Assembly: GCF_010093595.1 (NCBI RefSeq)
Contig: NW_022985445.1
Location: 1,697,080-1,761,079, forward strand
Origin: Mytilinidion resinicola
Lineage: Eukaryota > Ascomycota > Dothideomycetes > Mytilinidiales > Mytilinidiaceae
Reading direction: 5' to 3'
DNA: 64,000 nt
Shown: positions 43,658 to 55,394 of the stretch, in pieces
Layout: each line of letters opens with the position of its first letter
Numbering within the stretch: the stretch's first letter is position 1
The notes under the pieces: model-generated
What the model was told of the DNA's origin: nothing
Databases searched by the model: none
Seen by the model: only the letters and a program-made list of their open reading frames with translations
Made by a program: the position numbers and the translations under genes

Positions 43658-46600
43658 CGTGGGTTGGAGGCGTCAGCGAAGAAGAGCTATAGGCCGGCGG
43701 GGGCGCGAGCAATGCCCTTTCAAGGCAGAAGAAGGGATGCAAGCGTGCACTCCCATAAGGGCCACACGAGCAAACGAACGATAGCAAAGGCGTGTTGGGT
43801 GTTTGTAAGGGTGACGAGGAAGTTGGTCGCGGTTTGAGCTGCAGACGTCGCGCTTGGCGCCTTCTGGTGATGGCACGAGAACAGCAAGAGCCTTCACTTA
43901 ATGGCTGTCGGCATAATCAGCCTTTTACTACCTGATTCTTGCACCGATCACGGCACCAAAAAGTCGTTATTCGCAATAACTACTGTTCATATCAATTTAT
44001 TTAGATTATACAGTATTTCAAAGATTCCAAGGTTCTGTGATGATCCCTCAAAATATCTGACCAGTGACAGCGGCTTAAATAAGATTCCTCTCCCTTTCAT
44101 TGGTTCCGCGGAGGATATTCAACGCCAACCTTGAGAATAAGTCGACTGGTCGATAGAACTCCCTCCTCGATTTTTCCAAGTCGATTGCATAGAACACAAA
44201 TTTTAGAGACTTCTTAAATTCATCAAGCTCAATCATGGTTAGGGCATCCTGACTGCGGTGTTGAGAAAGTCAGGACTTCAGTAATCCACAACGGAAAGAC
44301 CCCATATCCTTCTCTCGCCTTCTGCTCACAAGAACCGAAAGTTGCATTTTCCGCATCTCCAAAATGCTCTCTTCTCCGTCAAGTGGGCCGCTTTCCCAAT
44401 GCCGTAGCGAAGATGATCAAGGAGTTCGGACTCAGAAGGTACGGCCTTCAACTGCAAAGTCCGAAGTGGTGGATGATTGCATCGAGCCCTGGAGTTCCAG
44501 GAAGGCACGCAGGTTCAAATGCAAGACTATGTTTCTAGCGTAGATCGGAGGGGTTCCGGAGAGCCTCTGCCGAGAGATCAGCTAGATCAGTGCAAGTCTC
44601 CCAAGCCCACCCCACAGGCAACAACGTTCACTTCGGGGCCGTATTCAGCAGGGACCAAACCCGCAACTACGTCGTCGCAGTATTCGGATTTCTCGGGAGA
44701 TATTCACGTCTCAGGAGGATGCGTGCTGCAGTGGCTATAGTAGTGGCTAGAGTGGGGACCTGTCAGCGGGATGGCTGTGCAGTCCTACACTTGGATGAGG
44801 CGCTGATCAGCCCGCTAGCCATATCGCTCACAAACTTGCCAGCATCATTTGTATGCTATTCTATAGTACCTTAGGGCTAGCATAGCTACTCAGAATTCAT
44901 TGACGTGGGGACTGGTTTGAGTGACAGAGGGTTCGCAGAAGACTTCTTGATAGTTTGAAGCTACTCGCTCATTCGCCCCTCTGTATCTCAAAGTAGAATA
45001 GATTCGAATGACGTTTGTCAGTGAGCGCCCTTTGGGAATTGAGTATGAGTAGTCGAAGAGGAGTCAGTTCCCTGGGTCGTAGTGGGTGGGGGGGCTCCAA
45101 AATGACCGCTCCACACCCATGGCTCTTTGTGCAAGGCACAGGCCGATCTGACGACAGCGATAGGCTGGCGGAGATCGCTAGCAGGGTGGTAAAATACAAC
45201 CTTAAGCTGAGGCCTGGGATTTGGTTGAGGCTGAAATGCTTGGAAGAACCAACATTGGAGATTGGACCGAAGGAAACAAGAACATGACGTGAGAGTGACT
45301 GCTTATTGATCTCCATGACCGGCCGATCACCGACGCTTCGCTGTTAGTATTTGGCTGCTATTGGGCAACCCTAAAACGTTATTCAGTCCACCGGCGACTT
45401 GGTGCATCAGCTGGTCGGGTTCCAGCGCGTGGAACGGAGTGACTGCTCGATCGAGCTTGATCATGATCTGGTGTGGCACACCACACGGTGGCTGACGCAG
45501 AGCCTCTCAGCCAAAGCAGGGGGGTGAGTCGACAGGTGCATGCCAGCCTCTGTCAGTATCGGGGAATATGTCGCTGCTAGGATCAACAGAGAATTTTAAG
45601 GTTGTTCTTGATCCCGCCGCCACAGGTCTCAGCCGCATCCCGAGACATTGGGGCCAGTCCGAGGCTGCCGGTGACTTGTAGCTACTTCGCGACTTCGTAA
45701 CTTCGTAACGTGCGAGATACGTGACGACCTCGCTTCAACCATAGCACCTGGGTGCGTTGGGCCTAGGAAAGCACGAGAGTAACGATGGACGATGGGTTTC
45801 CTCTCTTGAAAGAACACGATACGGTGAGCCGCGGTTGCGCGGTGAAGATCGTGGAGTTGCGGTGGAGTTTGTGAGGCTGAGCACCGCTCGGGCAGCCAAG
45901 GCGGCCGTGGCCGACGCCATCTGTGGCACGGTTGGCCGCTTTGCTGGTTTTAGAGTGGCACATGTTGGCGCTTTGCCTGATGAAGAAGCGGATAACGTGG
46001 CGGTTAAGGCCAAACATCGCTTAGGGCTATAAGCTGGAATCAGCCCCAGCCTTCACCTGCAACACCACATGGCCCACGCTTCATCATTATCACGCATCGC
46101 GTCCCCAGACATGGCCCCAAACCACCCCTCTGTATCTGCGCGGCGATACCAACTGCCAGCTCCACTTGCCCAAGTGCCGGACCAGCTGCTGACGCTTGCA
46201 AACTGACCTGAGAGTTAGCCATCTGCTTGCCTAACCTCGTTGCCGCAGCCTTGTGCCCTCCTTTGGAACAGTATCCTATCCGCAAGGGCTTTGATTCCCT
46301 CTTTCGAGGGCCATCTCCACTACTGCTCACTCTTCGCAGTCATCCACTCTCCAAGGTGTGCCCAATCCGACGGCGGACATGGAGTCTTCGTACGTCTGAA
46401 GCGTGGCGTGACGCTGGAGAGGGCATCAGCATCATGATCATCGGGAGAGCCGCACCTTCCTGAGCCACTCGTGGCTTGTCAGTGGCTGGTGACTGCCTTA
46501 GCTCTACCATGTCTTACTAGACGACATGCGGGAGATCAACGAGTCCGTCGAGTGTTCCTAGGATTAGTTTCATTCTTATTTTCAGTGATCAAATCACACC

Positions 46601-46937
46601 TCTCCATTCATCAGGGCTGAATGTGGCCTTTACCTTTTCCGTCATGTCCCGTCGACCCGTTCTAGTTGGGCTTGCATCTGGAAAGTCCCCCAAAGGGCGC
46701 GTGGTGGTTCAGCTTCGTTCCCACCCACACCTCGTATTGCGGCAAGGTTTCACCTCACCCGGTAGTGATCCATGGCTACCTCGTGGGGCTCGTAGGCTGC
46801 GCAGGGGCTTCGTTAAAGTTGTTGGTTCTAGCATCTTATTCGTTCATGTCAAAGGCTTGGTGTTCTTAATATCAGCTTAATCTCACGGCATGCCCAGCGT
46901 ACAAATATGTATATAGGGCCATGGAAAGACCTTCAAC
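43658..46937. other. Long intergenic stretch
   Basis: No gene with a known domain is visible in these 3.3 kb. The part 45750-46330 is GC-rich with overlapping frames on both strands, none convincing. A short tandem motif (cttcgcgacttcgtaacttc) lies near 45690. No tRNA-like box pair was found by eye. Confidence 0.4.
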
Positions 46938-48141
46938 ATGACTTCACCACCGCAAGAAGATCCTTCCACATCATCTCCAGAAGCATATCAACATTCGCCT
47001 GCCCACCACAGTATACCACTCTCAAGCTATCTCACAGTTCCTGGCAGACCCGAAACCCGAAGCCGAAGAAACGTTCTTCCTGGCCCAAACTTGGACGAGC
47101 TCAACGACCCTGATCAGTATCTTGACTCGACAATCGTCCTAAGTCCCGAGCTGATATCAAACCCCGAGCCAATACCAGTCCTTCCGTCACAAGTTCTTCG
47201 GTCGCAGAACGACCCCTTCAGCCCAGCCACCACCTCGCCATCAGAATCGCTATCCCTTCAGTCCCGTGTGGATTTTAAAGACTGGCCAACACCAACATTT
47301 ATGTCTATCTACTCTGCATCATCCCAGGACTCAGAGTACAGCATCCCACCAGCCCGTCCGTATAAGCTTCCTACTTTCGACACCATGTCAGACTCACGGA
47401 AAATCTCATTGGTATGTGTGCACTGCTCGAGCCTTTTTATTCACACATGTTGAATATGCACGTCTCTCGTGCAACTTACTAGCATGGCTAATTCCAAAAA
47501 AAACAGGCTGAAAAGGACCAATTGATATCATCTCTGCGCGCGCATAGAATCAATACGCTGCTTGAACTCAGACGCATCGAGAAGGCTTTCGCTCTACTTG
47601 GCTCGCCAGATGTTACTGAACCCATGACATCTGCCTGTAAGTTGGCGGAAATATGAATTAGTACTCGAAAGCAATTATTGACCGACTCATAGGGTCCTAC
47701 TACGTCAACTCCCATAATTTGCTCACAGAACTGCGAGCACTTACGAAAAACTATCCTTTCAGGTATGCATATCCTTTTCTGTCACTCGCTTCGACCCAGC
47801 TTACACTGTTACCAGTGCCGAAGTTTTGGAGGAGGCAAAGCGCCGGGTGTACTCCGATCCCAATAGTAATCGTAGTTGGAACTTTTGCTGGTTGGTGCTG
47901 AGCAAGGTGCAGACCGAGTAAGTTGAAACTCTACGAAGTAGTCGAGAAGGCATGGCCGCTAAAATTTTCTAGTGGACTGATTCCATATTACGCCCAATAT
48001 CAGGCCTCACAACCCACGATGTGGGGCAATCGGCAACCGACCTCAGAAGGCGTTACGCAACTCACAAATGCTTTTGTGGCGGAATGGAACTGGGCGCTCG
48101 GACAGATGCTCCGCAACTGGGAGCAGCCTCCTAGCAGATAG
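46938..48141 (+). CDS. Hypothetical protein with disordered N-terminus
   Basis: Five exons: 46938-47411, 47507-47636, 47693-47762, 47816-47917 and 47973-48141; all junctions are GT-AG and in phase, giving 314 residues. The first ~155 residues are Ser/Pro/Thr-rich and probably disordered. The second half is helical and protein-like: AEKDQLISSLRAHRINTLLE, then YYVNSHNLLTELRALTKNYP, AEVLEEAKRRVYSD, SWNFCWLVLSKVQTDGLIPY and FVAEWNWALGQMLRNWEQ. No signal peptide or membrane helix is present. I do not recognise the family. Regular small introns and kept frame make it a real gene. Confidence 0.65.
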
Positions 48142-50119
48142 GCGGCTTCATTGACCTTCAATCACGACCACCCCTGGAGAGCACGCACTTCCACCGCGCG
48201 CATCTCTGCTCCACCCATCTTGATGATGGTCACTCAGTCCTTTCCCCATCTTCGGCCGTTTCATTGCCGTTTAAAAAGTCTTTCTATCGCTTCCCGCATC
48301 TCGCGTCAAGAGCAGCAGTTCTATTTATTACGGCTTAGCGTTCTTCCTTCATTTTGCAAGCGCTGCATACGCGATACCCCCGACCTTGCAACATTTTCTT
48401 CGACGGTTTCTTCCTAGGATACCATTGGACTTTTTCGATTTCAGGCGCTCAGTTGACACTGGCCGTTCAACTCTGCAATGTTTCCAGTACTCCGTGTGTA
48501 GTGCTGGTCTACACTCTCGTTGCAATTGTGGTTTCATTTCTTTTCACATCTATACAGTTTGGATCATCCTCTATGTATTTTCTACCTTTTTGTTAGCCTT
48601 AGATTTCAATCAACAGAAACGTTCGCTCCACCCGTAACAAAACTGGAAAATGTCGCACAACCCAAATGGCACACTGAACTCCATCTATATTGACAACAAA
48701 AGCATTGGAGTTCTAGTATAGGAGATACATCACATAATACGCCAGAGTCTTAGCCAAAGAACAAAATGCACGCACTGTAGTCCGTGCTTCTGAGACTTAC
48801 ATTAGCAGCCCTAGATATCAGCTTCGTCCGTTTTGTTTCCGCTATTCTTAATCTTGGGATGGATGGAGCTGAGTACGTATTTGAAACAGAAATAAGATCA
48901 GAACTAAATCGAAGGAGATTTTACGAAGAATATCGGTGAAATGTCATCCAGGGATCAGCTCAGCATATACATCCGCAGCTGTCTAGCGTACTCCTTAGCG
49001 TGTCTAGAAATCTTTTGAGCAATCACCCTAACGCGATTGGAATGAAAACTTCTATTCATGAAAGTCCTCTGCCCAGACTGAACGTCTGTATAATTTGTAG
49101 TTCTCTCATACCACGTATTGGCGCGAGAGATAATCCTTCAAAAATCGCAGCAGATCAGATCACGTGTGGCCCACGTGACAAGAACAATGCCATCATCGAA
49201 AGCCACTTATGTGACAAGATTTTCATGCAGCAATAGACAGTACTTTCAAATCACTATTAGAATAGGACGTAACAAGAGATGTTCACATAGGACATCGGCC
49301 TCCTCCACCTCCCGCGATCCGATCTCTACAACCTGCACTACCCAAAGCCTCACCTGCAGCCCTCCCCTCCCACCTCCTTCCCCAAAGCGCCCTCTCCGCG
49401 AAATGCTGACGCCCAGCGGCGCCAGCCAAAAGCTTAGCCCCCGTTCTCCAATCCGCAGTATCAGAGCCGCCGCACAGCGCCCTACGCGATCGCAAACAGG
49501 GCAGCTCGGTAGAGGCGCCCCGATCGCCGCGCTTACTTTCCGCGAAAGGCAGCTCGCAGCACGGGGCGGGTTGCTGGAGTGAGTAACAACGCGTGCGATC
49601 TTGGCTGGTGATTGCTAGCGCTGGATGGCGTGATTGGTTGGATGGGGAGAGGGACGGGTATTGAAGGTAATGGCTGGGCTGGGATGGGAAAGGTAGGTAA
49701 CAGTAAGTCAGGGTTACGGGGTGGTTATTTTGGGTCCGAGTGAAGGGAATGGGGATAAGTATGGGCTTGGCCGCGGGTTGGAGCGGTTCCTGGTTTCTTC
49801 TTGATTCTTGGTTCTGCTACTGCTGGTCTTGAGTCTTTCGCGTTGAAGTGAAGAATATACTTGTGGGATTGAGTCTGTTGTGCCCGGCGATTTTTGAAGC
49901 TAGGTGTGCTGTGCTTCAGAGCGTACCTGCAAGTGAGTATCACAGCTTATATGGTCCTAGAGGAAGTGGTTACAAGGCAATTATCCCTCCGTTTCACCGT
50001 CTGACACCATCGCCCAGCTCTACATAAATCTACCTCTACCTCTCTCTGTTGGACCCGAACCCATAACCAAGCCATATCCGCCTCGAAGACTCCAAAGCCA
50101 CTCCACAAAAACCACAACT
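48142..50119. other. Intergenic stretch
   Basis: A Ser/Arg/Pro-rich frame ends at 49582 (ALTFRERQLAARGGLLE) and could be a short gene, but it has no clear start or partner. The rest is without recognisable features. The last 150 bp form the C-rich leader of the small membrane-protein gene. Confidence 0.4.
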
Positions 50120-50371
50120 ATGTCTTCCGCTACCCCAACTCACCGCCTCCTCCCCCGCCTCGCCCTCAAAGACAAAGCGGCCATCGGCATCGGCGTCCCA
50201 CTAGGCCTCATTCTCGTCCTGATCTTAGGCACCATGCTGTGGCTCAACATGCAGAAGCGTCGCCACGGTCCCGTCACCGAGTTGGACGTGGACGGAACCG
50301 AGCTCGAGGCGCAGAAGAAGGCGGCTGCGAACCCAGTCAACAACGCGCAGATTCGGTGGAAGCCGTACTAG
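50120..50371 (+). CDS. Small single-pass membrane protein
   Basis: A single exon of 83 residues begins at ATG 50120 after a C/A-rich leader. A membrane helix spans about residues 23-45 (IGIGVPLGLILVLILGTMLW) and is followed by basic residues (MQKRRHG), so the C-terminus is likely cytosolic by the positive-inside rule. The tail is acidic then polar (TELDVDGTELEAQKK). The helix resembles the membrane part of fungal single-pass wall-sensor-like proteins such as the one at 51438-52466, without the extracellular part. It could be a genuine small protein or the last exon of something larger; I see no upstream exon. Confidence 0.5.
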   Translation: MSSATPTHRLLPRLALKDKAAIGIGVPLGLILVLILGTMLWLNMQKRRHGPVTELDVDGTELEAQKKAAANPVNNAQIRWKPY

Positions 50372-51437
50372 ATCAAGTGTCGGGGAACATGGGAGGGGCG
50401 GGAAGCTTTCGAGATATGTAGCGGAGAGTGGGGTTGGGTCGATCGATTGCGGGGACGAAGTCTTATTCGCGGGATGGATCAGATCATGCGGAGGAGTTGC
50501 GTCAAAAGCGCGATGAGTGAGAATCACGGCGGTGCTCATGGCGGCGCTCATGGATGAGTATATCACATTGGGTGGCGTCAATCGGTTGCTTTTATCTCGG
50601 TCGAGCTAGAAACGCTCTATCGAGCATTTCACTCAGCTTCTTCCACACACGGACCTTCTCGAAGGCTGAAAATATAAGGCTATAATACCTTGAAGGACCT
50701 TGTGTCTGCAAAGCTGCGGCCTTCGCGCCCAACGCGATTGTAGTCATTCCGTTTAGGTCAGGAGACGGGGCATGACCAATATCTCTCTGACTTTCCCTCG
50801 TGAATCTACCGTCTGAGGCTGCTTGCGAGGAGCACAGTGTCCTCCTATGCGCGTATTGGCTTCTTGATTAAAGACTAGATCGTATCGCGCTACGGTCCGC
50901 GCCTAGTCCTACGCAACTAGTCATCGGAGAAGGGCAATCAGTCGACCAGACCCGTTACAACCTTTACATTTCGTCGACAGCGTCTCATCTCTGTGCATCT
51001 TGTATATCCGGAAGGCCCTTGCCCCGTCCTATGCTCGTCTCGAGGATGGTCACGTGAATCACTTTTGATTGAAATCGGATCACGGTTCTCGTCCAATGAA
51101 GGAAGAAGGCAGACGTGTGGATACGCAACGAACGAGCAGCAGGTAGTCCAGATGTGGCGAAAGGCCTTGCCATTGTAGGCCGGTGATATGATTGTCGGTT
51201 GGAGCTGGGTGGCGGAGAAACCTCCACACCGCTGTCACTAGCAGCATCAAGGGTATCACTTCGGTCGCGAAGACATCTAAGTCCTCTGGGTAGGAGTAGA
51301 TTAGACGATTTCAAGTGAATCCAGGTGTGAGGCGAATCTTAACCTCGATTCGCTCGAGCCGTGTGAATGGAAAGGTTCTGTCGTACTCTGATCAAGATCG
51401 TCGACATTTTGGAGGTCCCAATTCGTCTGTTCGGCCA
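50372..51437. other. Convergent 3' spacer
   Basis: No supported gene lies between the two membrane-protein genes, which converge here. Short frames only. Confidence 0.5.
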
Positions 51438-52466
51438 TCAACGACGTTCCACTGGACTCATAGGCTCAGCTGGAGCTTCCACAGGTGCCTGTACCGAGCT
51501 GAGCTCCACTGGTGCCGTCTGTATAGGCTGTTGTTGTAGATCGGGGCTCTTATACGCGTAGGCTTGGTCGCCAAAGGGATTCTGCTGATACGGTTGTTGG
51601 TAGTATGCAGACTGGTACGACGCCCTTGGATCAGCTCCCGGATTGTATGTGCCGGCGGGAGCAATCATCGGAGCAGCGCTTTCGTCCCGTTTCCGCGCCT
51701 CTCTTTTCCGCAACATCCATATGTACCACAGCAAGCCAGCGACCGCGGCAAGAAATATTGGTCCCAGTACGGCGCCTGCAATCCAAATCTTGCTATCGGA
51801 ATTCTTCTTCGGAGTGGAGGTTGCGGAGGATGTCTCGCTGGAGGTTGTGGCAGTGCCGATCGACGAGGAGCCCGTGGATTTAGCAGTCGGTGTTCGCGTT
51901 ATGACTACTGCTTCAGGAGGTGTCCTGTAGGCCGTCCAGTTGCTCGCTCCGCATCCAATGTACAAAAATGGTTTCTGGTCATTGGAGTCCTGAGATATAG
52001 TAGCAGTGCGGCAAACAGAATTCGCGGTCCCACTGTTATAGAGTATGATTAGAACATGTCGCGAAAAGAATGCTAAAGGTAGACCTACCACGTAGCACTG
52101 CCGCCTCCAGATTCGAATATTAGTGACGTGCTAGCACAACTGGTCCACATTGAACAGTCTGCATTGGTCACAGACGTCGGGCAGCATCGACCCCATGTCG
52201 AGGTCTCATACCATGTCGAATCCGATGGACAGTATTGAGGTTCCCCTGCGAACAGTCAATGAGAGTCGCGTAAGGGCTTTAAGGAAGTAGCACTCACATG
52301 CAGAGCCGCCTGATGTAGTTGGAGACCAATAGCCAATGAACTTCGCGTCAGTAATGAGTGATATCGTCGGGGTCGCGGTCGTTGTCTGGGCGCGTACTAC
52401 GCTGAGGAGGTAAGTTGACAAGTACAGCTGCAGCAAACGACGTATAGATAGCTCTTTATGCGCCAT
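51438..52466 (-). CDS. Secreted-then-anchored single-pass membrane protein (receptor/sensor-like)
   Basis: Three exons on the minus strand: 52466-52298, 52245-52089 and 52032-51438, in phase; 306 residues. The N-terminus is a signal peptide (LLQLYLSTYLLSVVRAQ). The extracellular part is Cys-rich (CPSDSTWYETSTWGRCCPTS, CSMWTSCAS, CRTATIS, YIGCGASNW), followed by a Ser/Thr stalk (SSSIGTATTSSETSSATST). One membrane helix (IWIAGAVLGPIFLAAVAGLL) is followed by basic residues (MLRKREARKR) and a Gln/Tyr/Pro-rich cytosolic tail (YYQQPYQQNPFGDQAYAY). This is the layout of fungal wall-stress sensors and related proteins, but no WSC domain is visible. A surface sensor or adhesion role is inference. Confidence 0.8.
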
Positions 52467-54241
52467 ATTGTCGTCTTGCAGTTACGAAGAGCGGGGAGTG
52501 TTGAGGATAGAAACAAATCAGACCTTGGATAGCTAGAAATGCCCCGAGGAAGACGTAATCAGGGCACTTGCGCAACCCTTAATTCCGCCTCCCAGGCCCA
52601 CATACGTCAAAATAAAGCGCGCTAAGCAGACTTAATCTAAATATCGAAGTCCTACCCTTGTACGTTGTAACTCTCCGCAGGATCTCCCAAGTCTTTGAAG
52701 CCGGTACGTGATATTAAGAACGTACTGGATCAACGCCAGGTGATCATTGAATTCTCGTCCTGCTCGCTACAACATCAACTACGGCCAGGTCCAGATGACG
52801 ACAGACGGGAAACGAGATGAGCTGCTGCGGTGGCTGGGCGTTGTTTTAGCGCTGATCCAACCCCACGGCGGGTGACCTGCTAGAACTTCAGGCCGTTTGA
52901 AACATTTATATGGGGATCGCCGACTCCCAGGCGTTCTCCATCCAACTGTCAATAACAGCCAAGCTATCCATGAAACCTTCCGCAAATCTACTCAAACTGA
53001 CAGCTTTGCAGGAAGTTCATGTCCATTCGAAGTTGGCCACAATAGATTGGGGGCCAAAGCCAAGCCCTTGACAAGGTAACGAGGTAACGCTGAGGCAGAT
53101 TCGAGAACATCCGACGTCCATTTTAGCAGCTTCATTATCCAAATCGTCCGAAGTAAGACCCTCAGATCATAAATCATGAAGAAAGATTCAAAGTCGCCGG
53201 CTCAGGGCAAAGGTGAAAAGTTTTCAGGGCCCCTACAAATCGGGTCACTCGTCTCCGTCCAGCATCAAGTTTTCCGGTAGGTGTCGAGGGCACAAATGCT
53301 CTACAACATCCTCTGCTACGGTCGACACGCCATAGCCCGTGGGTTTCAATGATAATTTCCTACTGATGGTTTAGTGAAAGGTGGGCTACTGTGCCTCGAA
53401 AGCTTGAGAATCTAAAAATAGAAGGTACGTAGATACTCTCGCGGGAAGTTGTGAAGAATGTTGGAGTTGTGAAGCTCAAGGAGAAGGAGGAAAAAAGGGT
53501 AAAGAAGAGCGCGTTATCGATTTAAACTTAACCCAGAAATTGCGTTGGACGCCCGATGAGCAATCGATCGAGGGTTATTCTGAGCAATGCCTAGATTCGG
53601 TTTTGGTCACGTGACTCTCAAAACTCTCAATCTCTGAAAGAGGCGACCTATCATCTTCAACAGCTTACAGCTTTGGAGAATAACTTGATCATTCGAGTTT
53701 CCATTCCTCTTATTCCCCTGAGATTCGGAACCGAAACTGACTCGGGGCCCTTCTGGCAAATACCGTGGAGCATAAAATGTGCATGGAACACTACTGTAGG
53801 CTACGATAGGTTACACCAATCCTGAAAGAGAGCATTATTTCCACGTCTTTCGGCGCTATGTGTGGCCCCGCTGCAAGGCAGGTGCCACAATTCTGAGTAG
53901 CACTTGCATTTCATTTATATATCTCCGGTGACAAGCAAGGGTGCATGGCAGAGAAGACGTCGAAGTAGGCCAGTAGATAAAACTGTTCGAGTAGACCGCT
54001 ATCTCCTCGCCTCAATCCTTCTTCGCGCCCATCTCTCAATTTGACACTCCACTCAACTCCCAGTAGTCTCTTAATCTCTTCCATTTCACTCTCCTATCAG
54101 AGCTAGCAGCTCAGATAACTACGGGCCATCCTAATTCCATATTCACCGAACCAAGCACAACGTTTCCATTCAAAGCAAGAGTTCAACGTAAGTGCTCTAA
54201 TTGAAGAGCACCCCCACCCTATCTAACCACCGTCAGAAACC
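52467..54241. other. Intergenic stretch
   Basis: Between divergent genes, so it holds two promoters. The DNA is not repetitive to the eye and no gene is supported. The right end (53990-54180) is C/T-rich, as is usual for fungal 5' leaders. Confidence 0.45.
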
Positions 54242-54733
54242 ATGTCTCTCCCAACCTCAATCCCACCACCTCACTTCCGCCCTCCTTCAACCGCACCCCA
54301 GTCCAAGCCCGCCTCACTCCCCAGCATCCAAGCTGCTCTATCCGATCTTTTCGCAGGCGACTGGTACCTCGTTCGCTCCTCTATCCCCTTCTGGAAAGAC
54401 AAACGCAACGTCCGCCTCAACTACAACCTCGCTCCTTCTGGCTCTCATATCGACGACACTGCATCTTACCAACCGGTGACCTCGAACACTGTCAAAACGC
54501 TAGTCGGGAAAAACACTCTAGTGGACGGCGAGACGGGAACGTACACGTGGCAAGGCAAGGGACTTCTTAGAGTTGCGAGTGGACGGTGGGAGGTTCTGAG
54601 TTTCACGGCGCGCGAGGGCGGGGATTGGATTCTTGTGTTTGCACATAAAATCGTATTCTCGCCGAGGGTCCAGGACAAAGACGATGGGGAGTACGTGTGT
54701 GAGGGGGTGGACGGAGCTTGGAGACGTGGGTGA
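54242..54733 (+). CDS. Lipocalin-like domain protein
   Basis: One exon, 163 residues, ATG 54242. After a Pro-rich start comes a beta-rich core: LFAGDWYLVRSSIPFWKDKR, then VRLNYNL, TYTWQGKGLLRVASGRWEVL and WILVFAHKIVFSPRVQ. The order G-x-W near the start followed by regular strands fits the small fungal lipocalin-like family, whose members probably bind a small hydrophobic ligand. No signal peptide is visible, so it is probably cytosolic. The ORF shows the C-rich to G-rich switch of the other intronless genes. Confidence 0.65.
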   Translation: MSLPTSIPPPHFRPPSTAPQSKPASLPSIQAALSDLFAGDWYLVRSSIPFWKDKRNVRLNYNLAPSGSHIDDTASYQPVTSNTVKTLVGKNTLVDGETGTYTWQGKGLLRVASGRWEVLSFTAREGGDWILVFAHKIVFSPRVQDKDDGEYVCEGVDGAWRRG

Positions 54734-55394
54734 CTGGGGTCTTGGAAGGGGGTGTGCGTGAGGTGAGGAGTGAAGCAAGAAAGTCCTTCCCGGATTGAGT
54801 CGAGGCATGCGCATGGCGGTTTGTTGAACGAATTCAAAGCACAATCAGATGACTGATTGCTCCACTTGGAAAGAGAGATGCATTCGCAGCGAGTGTGAGG
54901 AGGAACGAATACTCTTGAACATAGAGCTACAAGACAGAGCAGAGCGTTCACACAGTTTAAACTTCTGTCGTTCCTATCTCGCAAGAATAATGGGAGTTCT
55001 TATAACCTCCTGGTCGAAAGCGAATGTGGGTCTTCTCTGTATCAATGGGGGCGCCTCTACTAGCTCCAGTAGCCCGTAATGCTCCCATCGGTTCCTTCAT
55101 CAGTCCTAGCCAACCAGAAAGTACGCGGGCATCTTTGGGTGACCCGTGGGCCTCAGGGTGGGCATAAGGGCAGCAGACGAGGACGCCTGCTATCTTTTGG
55201 GGCGGCAACTGTCAGGGAGGAGCGGTGAGAGCTGCGGCAGGCGCATGACACCTCTTGTATGTAGCTTCACCTTCCTCCAGACCTCTCCTTCTCCTCTACA
55301 TCCTCATCCTCATCATCGAATACCATACGTACGGCGGTCACTCTCTCCTGTTACGTAACAAGGTCCCAGCCTTGAGCGAGTGCTGAGCCTTAAC
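54734..55394. other. Spacer with the ghost of a tandem S41 gene
   Basis: The right half matches the 3' flank of the S41 gene (see the repeat at 55260). No coding frame is left. Confidence 0.5.
55260..55367 (+). repeat. Diverged direct repeat, left copy (upstream of the S41 gene)
   Basis: The block around caccttcctccagacctctc and ctctacatcctcatcct matches 57975-58080 in the same orientation, with about 80-85 percent identity by eye over the first 51 bases. Weaker similarity continues on both sides, for example gtcaggga...agcggt at 55211 against 57942. Confidence 0.7.

Noticed and set aside
45735..46330. Overlapping protein-like frames on both strands in a GC-rich patch
   Set aside because: Neither strand gives motifs, introns or a start context; likely chance frames.
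49118..49582. 154-codon plus-strand frame rich in Ser, Arg and Pro
   Set aside because: The opposite strand and other frames are equally open; no start or domain supports it.
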